From Actinomycetes bacterium (GTDB taxonomy: Bacteria; Actinomycetota; CADDZG01; JAHWKV01): a stretch of DNA of 39,892 nt. Shown here piece after piece: positions 9,539 through 19,592 of this stretch; the stretch's first letter is position 1; every line of letters begins with the position of its first letter. The stretch covers positions 1 to 39,892 of the forward strand of contig JAJCYF010000057.1 of NCBI GenBank assembly GCA_029263035.1, written 5' to 3'. The notes below the pieces were generated by a model, which was not told where the DNA came from, did no database searches, and saw only the letters and a program-made list of their open reading frames with translations. The position numbers were made by a program, and so were the translations under genes.

Positions 9539-11230
9539 CTAATCCGCCTCCAGGGGCTCGATCTCGCGGATGGCAACGGCGAAAGCGTTGTTCGAGGTGC
9601 CCTCACCCGGCGTCTCGACCAGCCGCGTGATCCAGATCATCCAGTAGCGGTGGGAGCCGACGTTGGTTTCGAAGGTGTGGTCGGCAGCGACGGTCTGGGA
9701 GGACCCCGGGTTGCTCCAGGTCCGCCCGTCGTCCGACACGCGGACCGACGCCTGCCAGCCTCCGGCGACCGAGGTCACCCTGATCCCGGACAGCTCGCGG
9801 GCGGAACCCAGGTCGACGTAGATCCCGACGCCGTCCTTGAGTCCCCCCAGGTCCGCCCGGCTGTAGGACGAGGTCGCCCAGGAGGTATCGGGGTCACCGT
9901 CGACCGCCTGCGGCAGGCGGCGGGTGGTCTCCTCTCCGTCCCCCGGAGGCGGGTCGTAGGCGGCAGCCCGTGAGATCTCTACCGGTTCGGCCTGGGAATC
10001 CTCCTGCTCCGGCGAGACCACGTTGCCTATGCCGGTGCGAAGCGAGGGAATGGAGAACACGATCGCTGCCGCTGCGGCGATCACCAGGATCGTCGGCAGC
10101 AGCCAGCGGCCTTCGGTTCGAAGGAACGACTCGCCCCTGGCCGAATGGGCCGGAGCTCTTGGGACCTCGGCCATCTCCGGCCCGGGCGGGCTCGGCCGGG
10201 AAGCGGGGCCGGCCGGGGAATAGGGGGCCGCGGGCGGCGGCGGGGGCGGGGGCGATGCCGACCCGGTTAGCCGGGTCTGCTGTCCGGCCGGGGATTCCGG
10301 GCGGTTGGGCCTTACCCGTGGAGCAACCGGAACTGCGGGAGCCGGCGAAGCCGGACGCCCGCCGGCCAGCGGTCTCAGAGCCTTCTCCAGGGCCCGCGCG
10401 CTTTGGAATCGAGCATCCGGATTCCGCTGCAAAGCCCCGATGATGGCCATATCCAGATCGTCGGACACCTCGGGCCGAAGGTCCTTGGGGCTCGGGGTCC
10501 GTGGTTTGTCCTCGGAGGGGGGACCGGAGGCGGCGGCAGCCCGGGCCGCCGCGGGCGGCGTCACTCCCACCAGGCACTCATACAGGATGACCGCCAGTGC
10601 ATACAGGTCGGAGCGGGCATCGGGCCCCGATCCGCTCGCCAGCTCGGGGGCGGCGTAGGCGCTGGAGCTGAAGGTGCCGTCGGGATCGGTCAAGCGGGGA
10701 TTGGCCAGGGCGGCCTTGGCGATCGCAAAGTCGGAGACCTTGAGATGGCCGCCCTCAGTGAACAGCACGTTTTCCGGACGTATGTTTCCGTGGACGATGC
10801 CGAGCTTGTGGGCGTGGCCGAGAGCGGCGCAGGCATCGGCGCCCAGCCCGGCCACCTCCTCGGGGTCTAAAGGTCCCTTGGCCAACCGGTCGCGCAGGCT
10901 GCCCCCTCCCAGGTACTCCATGACGATGAAGGGAGCGCCGTCGTGTTCGCCGGTGTCGAAGACCGAAACGATGTTGGAGTGGGTGAGGCGGGCCGCCGCC
11001 ACGGCCTCTTTGCGAAACAGGCGCTTGATGACGGAGTCGCTGACCAGCTGCTGCCGCAGTATCTTGGCCGCCACCGGGCGGCCGAGGACCTCATCCTCAC
11101 AACGCCAGAAGTCGGCGAGGCGGCCCGGAGCGATCCTGGAAGTAAGCAGGTAGCGGCCGGCGAGCTTGACCTCACCGGTGCCGCCGGAGGATGGGTTCAG
11201 CGGCGCCGCTTGACGATTGTCGAGATCCAC
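9539..11230 (-). CDS. Membrane-anchored Ser/Thr pseudokinase with C-terminal discoidin-like extracytoplasmic domain
   Basis: Kinase fold from KLAGRYLLTSRIA; VAAKIL lysine present, HGNIRPEN in place of HRDLKPEN and DFA in place of DFG; TM WLLPTILVIAAAAAIVF; GTG start at 11230 with GGAGGAG upstream. The longer ORF to 12265 is antisense-free overlap with murJ and not needed. Confidence 0.8.
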   Translation of the reverse strand: MDLDNRQAAPLNPSSGGTGEVKLAGRYLLTSRIAPGRLADFWRCEDEVLGRPVAAKILRQQLVSDSVIKRLFRKEAVAAARLTHSNIVSVFDTGEHDGAPFIVMEYLGGGSLRDRLAKGPLDPEEVAGLGADACAALGHAHKLGIVHGNIRPENVLFTEGGHLKVSDFAIAKAALANPRLTDPDGTFSSSAYAAPELASGSGPDARSDLYALAVILYECLVGVTPPAAARAAAASGPPSEDKPRTPSPKDLRPEVSDDLDMAIIGALQRNPDARFQSARALEKALRPLAGGRPASPAPAVPVAPRVRPNRPESPAGQQTRLTGSASPPPPPPPAAPYSPAGPASRPSPPGPEMAEVPRAPAHSARGESFLRTEGRWLLPTILVIAAAAAIVFSIPSLRTGIGNVVSPEQEDSQAEPVEISRAAAYDPPPGDGEETTRRLPQAVDGDPDTSWATSSYSRADLGGLKDGVGIYVDLGSARELSGIRVTSVAGGWQASVRVSDDGRTWSNPGSSQTVAADHTFETNVGSHRYWMIWITRLVETPGEGTSNNAFAVAIREIEPLEAD

Positions 11231-12825
11231 CGCATCTCCTCCAGACCCAAAGCCTTGCTCAGTCCAGCGTAGAGCAAAACTCCAACGGTGGTCGCGGCCA
11301 TCACCTGCAGGAGCAGGCCGGTTATCGAGGAGTCGCCGACCACCTGCGCAGCCCCCCTGGCGGCCAGCCAGGCGCCGATTCCGGTTGCCACCGAGGCGCC
11401 CGTCATCCTGGCGAGCGCCGGGAAGTAGCCCCCGGCCGGACTCGTTCCGATCTTGCCCGAGATCGCCCTCAGCGCGAGCGCCGAGGCCACCACGTAGGAG
11501 GTACCGTGCCCGGCGGCCAGGCCGGCGATCTGCAGCGAGGGATCGTCGACCAGTGCAACCACCGTCAGGTTGAACCCGACGTTGACCACCAGGCCCACCA
11601 GGTTGATGAACATCGGAGTCCTGGTGTCGCCCAGCGCGTAGAAGCCCCTCAGCAGCACGTAAAAGGTGGAAAAGAAGAAGATTCCCGGAGCCCAGACCCG
11701 CAGGACCGTCGAAACCAGGTCGGTGGACGCCTCCGTTGTGACCCCGTGCTCCAGGAGCAGCGCCACTATCTGGGGGGCGATCGCAACGTATCCGGCCACT
11801 GCAGGAAGCACGAAATAGGCGACGCCCCGCAGGCCCCGGTTCAGCTCTTTTGCGAAGTCGGAGTGGTTGCCGGCCACCGCCTTCTCGGTCATTGCCGGGA
11901 AGATCGCGGTGGCGATTGATACGGCCAAGAGACCGTGCGGGAGCTGGAAGAAGACGTAGGCGTACTGGTAGGAGGCCACGCCGCCGGTCACCCGGCCGGC
12001 GAGTATGAGAGCCACCCACAAGCTCAACATGTTGGTGGCCACGTAACCGACCATGAAGCTCGACATCTTGAGCAGGCGCCCGAACCGGGGGTCCTTCAGC
12101 CCGTCCCGCCCGCCCAGCCGCAGGCCCATCCGCCGCAGAAAGAAGAAGGGAAGGATCCCCTGCAGGGCGACCCCGGCGGTGGTGCCCAGCCCGAGGATCA
12201 AAATCCCCTTTGTAGGCACCATCTGCGGAGTTCGCAGGGTCTCCGGGATGGAGTTTGCGAACCACAGCAGGCTGCCCGTGACCGCGAGGTTGTTCAACGC
12301 CGGCACGAACATCGGTATCCCGAACCGCCGGTGCGCGTTAAGGACACCGGTGGAAATGTAGGAGAGTCCGTAGAATAGGATCTGCGGGACAAATAGCTGC
12401 AGAAGGAAGGTTCCCAGCGCCTGCTGGGCCGCCCGGCCTTCGCCCTGGACTCCGATGGTGTAGAGGCTGAAGATCGCAGGAGCCGCCACGATGACGAGCA
12501 ATCCGATGCCGGCGAGCAGCAACATCGTAACCCTGGTCACCCGGCTGATGAACCTCCAGGCTTCCTCCTGCCCCTCCCTCGCCTTCACCTCGATGTAGGT
12601 GCGAAGCAGCACCGAGGACAGAACTCCTCCGATGATCAACTCCAGGATCATGTTCGGGGTGGTGTTCGCCAGGTTGTAGGTGTCGGCGAGGCGGCTTTCT
12701 GTGACCCCGAGCGCGTAGGTGGTGGCTCCTAGCCGAAGCAGACCGGTCGCCCTGCTGATCGCGGTGCCGGCGGTGGCGATTGCGGCCCCCCGGCCGGTGG
12801 CTTCGGCGCTTTGCTCTTCGGTCAA
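11197..12825 (-). CDS. murJ: Lipid II flippase MurJ/MviN
   Basis: Polytopic protein with ATTYALGVTESRLADTYNLANTTPNMILELIIGGVLSSVLL and MviN-type repeats. Confidence 0.93.
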   Translation of the reverse strand: MTEEQSAEATGRGAAIATAGTAISRATGLLRLGATTYALGVTESRLADTYNLANTTPNMILELIIGGVLSSVLLRTYIEVKAREGQEEAWRFISRVTRVTMLLLAGIGLLVIVAAPAIFSLYTIGVQGEGRAAQQALGTFLLQLFVPQILFYGLSYISTGVLNAHRRFGIPMFVPALNNLAVTGSLLWFANSIPETLRTPQMVPTKGILILGLGTTAGVALQGILPFFFLRRMGLRLGGRDGLKDPRFGRLLKMSSFMVGYVATNMLSLWVALILAGRVTGGVASYQYAYVFFQLPHGLLAVSIATAIFPAMTEKAVAGNHSDFAKELNRGLRGVAYFVLPAVAGYVAIAPQIVALLLEHGVTTEASTDLVSTVLRVWAPGIFFFSTFYVLLRGFYALGDTRTPMFINLVGLVVNVGFNLTVVALVDDPSLQIAGLAAGHGTSYVVASALALRAISGKIGTSPAGGYFPALARMTGASVATGIGAWLAARGAAQVVGDSSITGLLLQVMAATTVGVLLYAGLSKALGLEEMRWISTIVKRRR

Positions 12826-15101
12826 CCGGGTTCCGGAGTGGACGCAGAGCCGGGATCGTCCCGGTCGGTCGCTACTGCGACCGGCTCAGGGGTGGCTTCC
12901 TCGTCCGGGCTGAGGGCGTCTTCTACCGGCAGGTCCTCCGCCGGCTCTTCATCCGCCGTATCGGGTTGCTCTTTCGCTGCTGTGCCCCGTGCGCGGAAGC
13001 GCCGCAGCCAGCCGACGAGCCACCATCCGATGATGAACAGGCCCGCAGCGGCCGTGATCCACAGGGCTACAACGTTGTAGGCAGTGGAGCGGATGGTTAG
13101 CTGGCTCTCCGAGATCAGGGTCCCATCTGGGGTGAACAGACTCACGTCGAGAGGGAAGGTCCCCGACGACTGGGTGATGGCCCGGACCTGGATCGTCTGA
13201 TTCGGGGGCTGAAGCTTGGAGATGGTGATCCGGTCGCCGTCCGGAAAGCGCAGCTTGTCCGAGTGGACCTGCAGCACCACGTCTACCGGGTAGCCCAACC
13301 CCGATCCGACCGATAGCGGGATGACGCCGGTTCTGGAGGTCAGGGTGATGGTCTGGGGGTCCGGCGCGTGCAGCTTGCTCAGCTCGCTGTTGATGGAGGC
13401 CGGGATTGCCTCGGCGAACGAGATTGCCCGTTCCAGCGCCGCCCGGCTGGTCCACCAGTCTGTGCTTTCTGCAATGAGCAACCGGCGCGAGAGCGAGCCG
13501 ATCCGTGCCGAGGGCGGCGAGAGGGCAGAGTAGCGGGAGATTGCCCGGCGTGCGGTGGACAACGCGGCGAAGTAGGACTGGGGAGGCAGTTCCGGACCGT
13601 TCTCCAGCACGTCTTCCGAGGTGGCGAGCCTTACCTGCTCGGTTTCGGGGGGCTCGAGGTCGGAGGTGATCGCGTCCGGGGTCGTGGGGCGCAGCCAGGA
13701 ACCGGCGGTCAGTACGTCCATCAGCTGCGAGGCAGAGTCGCCCTCGGCCTCCCAGCCGGCGGGGGCCACCGCGACCACGGCCCTGAACAGGCCGGGGGTT
13801 TCCAGGTGGATGGTGGCGGTCTCGGCGACGAAGCGCTGACGAGCCTCGATCGTCGCCAGCTCGCCGGTGCGCCTGATCTCGTTCCCCAGTCCCGCATCGG
13901 CCACCAGGGCTTCGGTCTCCACCCCGGTCAGGCCTTCGGTGGCCGAACCGGGTCCCCCTTCGAGCTGGACCGGCAGGGCCCGGGTGAACGGGTCGTCGGA
14001 CGGAGTGATCGAGCGCGAGGAGATGATCAACCGGTTGAAGTTGGTGCGGTGCAGCTGGGTGAGCGTCGGCTGGTCCAGGTCGCCGAAGGTCGGGAGGAGC
14101 CAGTTGTCGAGCGGCTCCGAGCGCAGAAGTCCGATCGGCTCTGCCAGCAGGACGTTGCGGCCCTCGGAGAGCTGGGTGGCGGCCAGCTCGGGCAGCCCGA
14201 AGCGGTTGAAGGCCGGGAGCGAGGCGGGCGAGTAGGTGGTGGTGATGACGCGGGTTGCCGGGCGGCCCGCCAGGCTCTGCAGACGGGCCAGCGTGGCAAA
14301 CGCGTTCTGGGCTCGGGGGTCCTCGGCCGGGACCTCCACCGGGCCCTCCGAGGTAGCCCGCTGATATCCGTCCGCCATGTCCTGCAGCATGCTGAGCAGC
14401 AGCCCGCTGGGAGCCAGGGTGACCGGCATCTCCGGGTGGCCCTCCAATGCATCCAGAATTCGGCTGAGCCTTCCGCCGCTGATGGAGCGCTCCAGCGAGT
14501 TGCTGGTGACCAGGTCGGGGCGTCCGCCGTCGGTGTAGATCGACGGCGAGTGCAGGGGCACTATCAGGCTGATCCCGAGGGGTCTTTCGGGAGGTTCGTG
14601 GAAGAACACCATGTGGGTATTGATCGCGTTCGACGTAATCCTCCCGGAGCGGACGACGACCCGAACCGGGTACGCGCGGTCCTGGGTTGATTCGCGGAAC
14701 TTGGCCAGCTCACTCAGCGGCTTGGCAATCTCGATTCGCCGGGTTCGGCCGGGCGCGATCGTTCCCTCCACCGGGATCGTGTCGACTGCAAGCGTGGTGC
14801 CGGGGCGGTTCTGGTAGGTCTGCTCCAGCCGGGAACGGCTGGTCACTCCCTGGTAGATCGTCAGAGCCACCTCGAGCTCACCGGCAGCAGTGCCCCCCGA
14901 GTTGGTGACCTCCAGCCCGACCGTCAAAGAGTCGGCAGGTCCCACGGACACGGGGAAGTCGACAAGCTCGACCTCGAGCTCGGCCTGCCGGCCGGCGGTG
15001 GGGCTCGGGGATGGGCTTTGCGCCGACGCCGAAGGTGCCCCGAAGACGGCCAGAATCAGGACGGCTGCGAGTGCGGCGGACAACGTGCGGGCGCTTTTCA
15101 T
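12822..15101 (-). CDS. DUF6049-family secreted/membrane protein (Rv3909-like)
   Basis: Signal peptide, long extracytoplasmic region, C-terminal TM AYNVVALWITAAAGLFIIGWWLVGWLRRFR; located between murJ and pcnA. Confidence 0.75.
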   Translation of the reverse strand: MKSARTLSAALAAVLILAVFGAPSASAQSPSPSPTAGRQAELEVELVDFPVSVGPADSLTVGLEVTNSGGTAAGELEVALTIYQGVTSRSRLEQTYQNRPGTTLAVDTIPVEGTIAPGRTRRIEIAKPLSELAKFRESTQDRAYPVRVVVRSGRITSNAINTHMVFFHEPPERPLGISLIVPLHSPSIYTDGGRPDLVTSNSLERSISGGRLSRILDALEGHPEMPVTLAPSGLLLSMLQDMADGYQRATSEGPVEVPAEDPRAQNAFATLARLQSLAGRPATRVITTTYSPASLPAFNRFGLPELAATQLSEGRNVLLAEPIGLLRSEPLDNWLLPTFGDLDQPTLTQLHRTNFNRLIISSRSITPSDDPFTRALPVQLEGGPGSATEGLTGVETEALVADAGLGNEIRRTGELATIEARQRFVAETATIHLETPGLFRAVVAVAPAGWEAEGDSASQLMDVLTAGSWLRPTTPDAITSDLEPPETEQVRLATSEDVLENGPELPPQSYFAALSTARRAISRYSALSPPSARIGSLSRRLLIAESTDWWTSRAALERAISFAEAIPASINSELSKLHAPDPQTITLTSRTGVIPLSVGSGLGYPVDVVLQVHSDKLRFPDGDRITISKLQPPNQTIQVRAITQSSGTFPLDVSLFTPDGTLISESQLTIRSTAYNVVALWITAAAGLFIIGWWLVGWLRRFRARGTAAKEQPDTADEEPAEDLPVEDALSPDEEATPEPVAVATDRDDPGSASTPEPG

Positions 15102-15210
15102 CCTTAGAACAGTATTCCCGATACCCAGAGGCGGGCATAATCGCTCGATCGAAGGCAGGCCCCGGCGCCACGCCGGACCTTCCAGGCGCCAGCCCCTATT
15201 CTTGCCGGGT

Positions 15211-16608
15211 ATGCGAGACCTATCAGCCGACGCCGTTCCCCCCCTTGCCCTTGAGCTGGCCGGGCGTTTTCGAGATGCCGGCTACGGGCTGTGGCTGGTG
15301 GGCGGGTGGGTCCGCGACCGGCTTTTGGACCGCCCGGACGACGGGGACCTGGATTTTGCCACCGACGCCCGCCCGCCCGAAACCCTGCGCCTGTTGAAGC
15401 GCTGGGGCGGGTCCGCTCCCTGGACCTCGGGAATGGAATTCGGAACCATCGGGGTGGAGAAGGCGGGCACCCGGGTTGAGGTCACTACCTTCCGCAGCGA
15501 GGTCTACGAACCGGGGTCCCGCAACCCCAGGGTGGAGTTCGGCGACAGCCTGCAGACCGATCTTTCCCGGCGGGACTTCACGGTCAACACCATGGCGATC
15601 GCTCTTCCGGACGTGGAGCTGGTCGACCCCTTCGGGGGGATCTCCGATCTGGTCGCCCGGCGGCTGAAGACCCCGCTGGCGCCGAGCATCTCGTTCTCCG
15701 ACGACCCCCTGCGGATGCTGCGCGCCTTCCGGTTCGCCTCGACCCTGGGCTTCGACATCGATGCGGAAGTTCTGGAGGCGGTCCGTCAGATGCACGACCG
15801 CCTCGCGATCGTCTCCAGGGAACGTATCCGGGACGAGTTCTGCAAGCTGATGCTGGGGCCGGCCGTGAGCCGGGCGCTGGAGATGGCCACCGACGCCGGG
15901 CTGGCCGGCGAGTTCCTGCCCGAGCTGCCGGGGTTGAAGCTGGAGCAGGATCCCATCCACCGGCACAAGGATGTCTTCCACCACACCCTGGCGGTGCTGG
16001 ACAACGCGATCTCCGGCGAAAAGGACGGTCCCGATCTGGTGCTGCGCCTGGCGGCGCTTCTGCACGACATCGGCAAGCCGAGGACGCGGGAGATCACCCC
16101 CAGGGGCGTGACCTTCTACCACCACGAGGTGGTGGGGGCGCAGATGACGGAGGCGCGAATGCGTGAACTGCGGTTCCCGACCCGGATGATCGAGGAGGTC
16201 AAAACTCTGGTCTACCTGCACCTGCGGTTCCACACCTTCCGGCTGGGCTGGACCGATCGGGCGGTGCGCCGCTACGTCCGCGATGCCGGACCCCTGCTGG
16301 GAACCCTGAACGCCCTGGTGCGCTCCGACTGCACTACACGCAACCCCCGAAAGGCCGCCCAGCTCGACAAGCGAATGGACGACCTGGAGGAGTGGATTTC
16401 CGACCTGAGCTCCCGGGAGGAGCTAAAGCAACTGCGGCCGGCGCTGGACGGGAACGAGGTAATGAAGCACCTGAACCTCAAGCCGGGCCGGATCGTAGGA
16501 GAGGCGCTGGACTTTTTGATGGAGGTGCGGCTGGACGAGGGCGAGATCACCAAGCAGGAGGCGTACTCCCGGCTGGACGCCTGGTACGCCGAGAGGCAAA
16601 AGGAGTGA
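15211..16608 (+). CDS. pcnA: CCA tRNA nucleotidyltransferase with HD domain
   Basis: LWLVGGWVRDRLLDRPDDGDLDFATDA, RRDFTVNTMAI, DDPLRMLRAFRFASTLGF, LLHDIGKPRT; start inside ORF 14890..16608. Confidence 0.92.
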   Translation: MRDLSADAVPPLALELAGRFRDAGYGLWLVGGWVRDRLLDRPDDGDLDFATDARPPETLRLLKRWGGSAPWTSGMEFGTIGVEKAGTRVEVTTFRSEVYEPGSRNPRVEFGDSLQTDLSRRDFTVNTMAIALPDVELVDPFGGISDLVARRLKTPLAPSISFSDDPLRMLRAFRFASTLGFDIDAEVLEAVRQMHDRLAIVSRERIRDEFCKLMLGPAVSRALEMATDAGLAGEFLPELPGLKLEQDPIHRHKDVFHHTLAVLDNAISGEKDGPDLVLRLAALLHDIGKPRTREITPRGVTFYHHEVVGAQMTEARMRELRFPTRMIEEVKTLVYLHLRFHTFRLGWTDRAVRRYVRDAGPLLGTLNALVRSDCTTRNPRKAAQLDKRMDDLEEWISDLSSREELKQLRPALDGNEVMKHLNLKPGRIVGEALDFLMEVRLDEGEITKQEAYSRLDAWYAERQKE

Positions 16609-17339
16609 GCGGGCCCAAACCACCCGAGGCCGGGTGGTACAACGCGGTTGCCGACCACCTGGGCTCGGCCTATCTGGGGTTCGAGTTCACCCAGGGGACC
16701 GAGCAGGAGGTCGACTTCCTCTACAACGCGCTGAGCCTCAAGCCCGGCGCCCGGCTTTTGGACGTCGGCACCGGCCCCGGGCGCCACGCGGTGGAGTTCG
16801 CGAAAAGAGGGGTCCAGGTCGTGGGGATCGATATCTCCTCCAGGTTTTTGGCCATCGCCAGGGAGCGGGCGTCGGAGGCGGGAACTCCGGTTTCCTTTTT
16901 TGAGATGGATGCCCTGGCTCTGCCCTTCGAGGACGAGTTCGATGTGGCAATCAGCATCTGCGAGGGGGCCTTCGGCCTGGGACTGGACGATCTCAAGATC
17001 CTGCGGGGGATGACTGCGTCGCTCAAGCCCGGCGGTCACGCCGCGGTGGCGTCGCCCAACACCTTCTATGTCCTGTCGCAGTTGGAGAACCCGGCCGAGT
17101 TCGACCCGGTGACCTCACTGTTTGCCCGCACCATGAAGGACGTACCCGGAGAGGACGGCAGCACCAGGGACCTGCAGATGTGGAGCTCGTGCTACACGCC
17201 GCGCGAGCTCGAGTGGATTGCCAACGGCGCCGGCCTGGATCCGGAGATTGTCAACGGCATCGCCCCGGGGGCTTTCGGGGCGGACATTCCAACCCGCGAG
17301 CACCCGGAGCTGCTGCTCCTGGCCCGCAAGCCGGCGTAG
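16605..17339 (+). CDS. Class I SAM-dependent methyltransferase
   Basis: ARLLDVGTGPGRHAVEFAKRGVQVVGIDIS; GTG start overlaps the pcnA stop. Confidence 0.85.
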   Translation: MSGPKPPEAGWYNAVADHLGSAYLGFEFTQGTEQEVDFLYNALSLKPGARLLDVGTGPGRHAVEFAKRGVQVVGIDISSRFLAIARERASEAGTPVSFFEMDALALPFEDEFDVAISICEGAFGLGLDDLKILRGMTASLKPGGHAAVASPNTFYVLSQLENPAEFDPVTSLFARTMKDVPGEDGSTRDLQMWSSCYTPRELEWIANGAGLDPEIVNGIAPGAFGADIPTREHPELLLLARKPA

Positions 17340-17342
17340 GTC

Positions 17343-18440
17343 CTAACCGGCTGCCGGGATTTCGGCGACGGTGGAGTCGATGAACTCCTCCACCCGTTGC
17401 CGGGCGACGTCGTCCGAATACTGCTCCGGAGGGGACTTCATGAAGTAACTGCTCGGGCCGAGCAGGGGACCGCCGATGCCGGCGTCCTGGGCCAGCCTCA
17501 GGCACCGGACGGCGTCGATAACAATGCCGGCCGAGTTGGGTGAGTCCCAGACCTCAAGCTTCAGGTCGACGGAGATCGGCACGTCGCCGAACTCGCGGCC
17601 CTCGAGGCGGATGTGCGCCCACTTGCGGTCGTTCAGCCACGGAACGTGGTCGGAGGGCCCGATGTGGACATCCTCCGGCTGTAGTTCCCGGGCAAGCTGG
17701 GACTGCACCGACTGGGTCTTGGACTTCTTCTTCGATACCAGGCGCTCGCGCTCCAGCATGTTCATGAAGTCCATGTTCCCGCCAAAGTTGAGCTGGTAGG
17801 TGTGGTCGAGCTTTACGCCGCGGTCCTCGAAAAGGCGGGCGAGGACGCGGTGGATGATGGTGGCTCCCAACTGGCTTTTGATGTCGTCACCGATGATCGG
17901 CACGCCGGCAGCGGCAAAGCGCTGCGCCCACGCCGGGTCCGACGCCAGGAAGACCGGCATGCAGTTGACGAAACCCACGCCGGCCTCCAGCGCCGCTTCG
18001 GCGTAGAAGCGGGCGGCCTGCTCGCTTCCGACCGGCAGGTAGTTGACCAGCACCTGGGTGCCGGAATCCTTCAGCACCCTGACCACGTCGACCGGCTCCT
18101 CCGGGGATTCGGTGATCTTCTGGCTGTAGTAGTGGCCGAGCCCGTCCAGGGTGGGGCCCCGGGAGACCGTGACGTCCAGTTCCGGGACGTCGGCAAATCT
18201 GATGGTGTTGTTCGGCTCGGTGAAGAGGGCTTTGGAAAGGTCGGCCCCAACCTTCAGGGCATCCACGTCGAAGGCGCAGGAGAACTCGACGTCGGACACG
18301 TGGTACGGGCCGATATTCAGGTGCATGAGTCCGGGGAGTTCGTCGGCGGCGGTTGCTCCGCGGTAGAACTCGATGCCCTGGACCAAAGCGGAGGCGCAGT
18401 TGCCGGCCCCGACAATCCCCACACGGATCTTGCTTGTCAT
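17343..18440 (-). CDS. ino1: Inositol-3-phosphate synthase
   Basis: [47 protein letters not shown]. Confidence 0.95.
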   Translation of the reverse strand: MTSKIRVGIVGAGNCASALVQGIEFYRGATAADELPGLMHLNIGPYHVSDVEFSCAFDVDALKVGADLSKALFTEPNNTIRFADVPELDVTVSRGPTLDGLGHYYSQKITESPEEPVDVVRVLKDSGTQVLVNYLPVGSEQAARFYAEAALEAGVGFVNCMPVFLASDPAWAQRFAAAGVPIIGDDIKSQLGATIIHRVLARLFEDRGVKLDHTYQLNFGGNMDFMNMLERERLVSKKKSKTQSVQSQLARELQPEDVHIGPSDHVPWLNDRKWAHIRLEGREFGDVPISVDLKLEVWDSPNSAGIVIDAVRCLRLAQDAGIGGPLLGPSSYFMKSPPEQYSDDVARQRVEEFIDSTVAEIPAAG

Positions 18441-18469
18441 CTGTATAGCTCCTTAAAAAAGCACATCGA

Positions 18470-19012
18470 TTAGTTGGCGGTTTTGCCCTTCAGGTTTGTG
18501 ATGTTGAGCTTTTCCTCAGCGATCAAGCGATCGATCCACTCGATGTCGGCCCGGGTGGTGTCCACCCGGTGCTCCATGAGGCGGTAGGTGTAGTCGTCAA
18601 TCTTTTCTTTGTAGGACCGCAGCTTCTCCTTCAGGTCGGCAACGGTTTCGGTCAGGTACGCCCGGCGGCGCTCCAGAAGATCGACGCGGTCGTTGCAGTC
18701 CATGTAACGAAAGAAGGCGAACCTGACGCCGAAGCGGGCGTCGTCGACCACGGGGGTGCGTTCGCACAGGCGGCTGGTGAACAGCTCTTCGCCCTGCTGA
18801 GTGATCCGGTAGATGTTCTTGCGGCGGGTCACTTCCTCCTTGGGGTAGTAACGCTCGACCATCCCGTTCTTCTCCAGGCGGCGCACCGAGGGATAGAGGC
18901 TCCCATAGGAAGCCTGCCAAAATTGACCGAGTTGGGCGGTCAGCTCCTTCTTGAGCTCGTACCCGTGCATCGCTCGGTCCTTCAGCAGGCCGAGAATTGC
19001 CATCTCAATCAT
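18470..19012 (-). CDS. PadR-family transcriptional regulator
   Basis: MIEMAILGLLKDRAMHGYELKKELTAQLGQFWQASYGSLYPSVRRLEKNGMVE. Confidence 0.93.
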   Translation of the reverse strand: MIEMAILGLLKDRAMHGYELKKELTAQLGQFWQASYGSLYPSVRRLEKNGMVERYYPKEEVTRRKNIYRITQQGEELFTSRLCERTPVVDDARFGVRFAFFRYMDCNDRVDLLERRRAYLTETVADLKEKLRSYKEKIDDYTYRLMEHRVDTTRADIEWIDRLIAEEKLNITNLKGKTAN

Positions 19013-19026
19013 GGATGTATCTCCTC

Positions 19027-19047
19027 GATATATCGGTCCGATATATC
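19027..19047. promoter_or_regulatory. Perfect palindromic operator (GATATATCGG-T-CCGATATATC), likely PadR site
   Basis: 10-bp perfect inverted repeat with 1-nt spacer, 14 bp upstream of the padR ATG. Confidence 0.75.
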
Positions 19048-19134
19048 TAACCGCTATGTCGCAGGCGTGTCAACAGGCCGGGGACCCGGTCGCCATGCAG
19101 ATTTGTCACGCGGCTCGCGTACAATTGCTGGACC

Positions 19135-19542
19135 ATGCAGGGCTTCGTCGACTACACAATTGCCAAGCGGTCCGTCCTCGAGGGACTCCGCCGGGGATCG
19201 CTCGACCGGATGGACGTTTGCGACGCCCACCCCGAGCTGATCCGGGTGGCCCGCAACATCGGCCTGGACATCGAGCGGCCCTGTCCCGTCTGCGCCTCCG
19301 GCACCTTGAAACAGGTGCGCTTTGTCTACGGGCAGGCGCTGGGACACCTCTCCGGGCGGGCCGTCTACCCGAAGGATTGGGAACTGGAGCTCAACGACAA
19401 GTACGACGAGTTCCGCTGCTATGCGGTGGAGGTGTGCGTCGACTGTCAGTGGAACCACCTGGCTGCCTGCTACCTGATGGGCAAGCGGTTCCAGCCCAAG
19501 CCCCGGCGCCGGACTCCCCGAAAGGCAACATCCCGGGATTAA
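19135..19542 (+). CDS. DUF5318 protein (Rv0049-like)
   Basis: Two Cys pairs CPVC and CVDC, actinobacterial sequence next to padR/ino1. Confidence 0.7.
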   Translation: MQGFVDYTIAKRSVLEGLRRGSLDRMDVCDAHPELIRVARNIGLDIERPCPVCASGTLKQVRFVYGQALGHLSGRAVYPKDWELELNDKYDEFRCYAVEVCVDCQWNHLAACYLMGKRFQPKPRRRTPRKATSRD

Positions 19543-19592
19543 ACCGCCCGACCAAGCCAAGTAGAGAGACGCCGCCCGAGTGCACTAAAGTA

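Noticed and set aside
11231-12265. N-terminal extension of the pseudokinase ORF
   Set aside because: Overlaps the murJ coding sequence in another frame and has no domain character; start at 11230 preferred.
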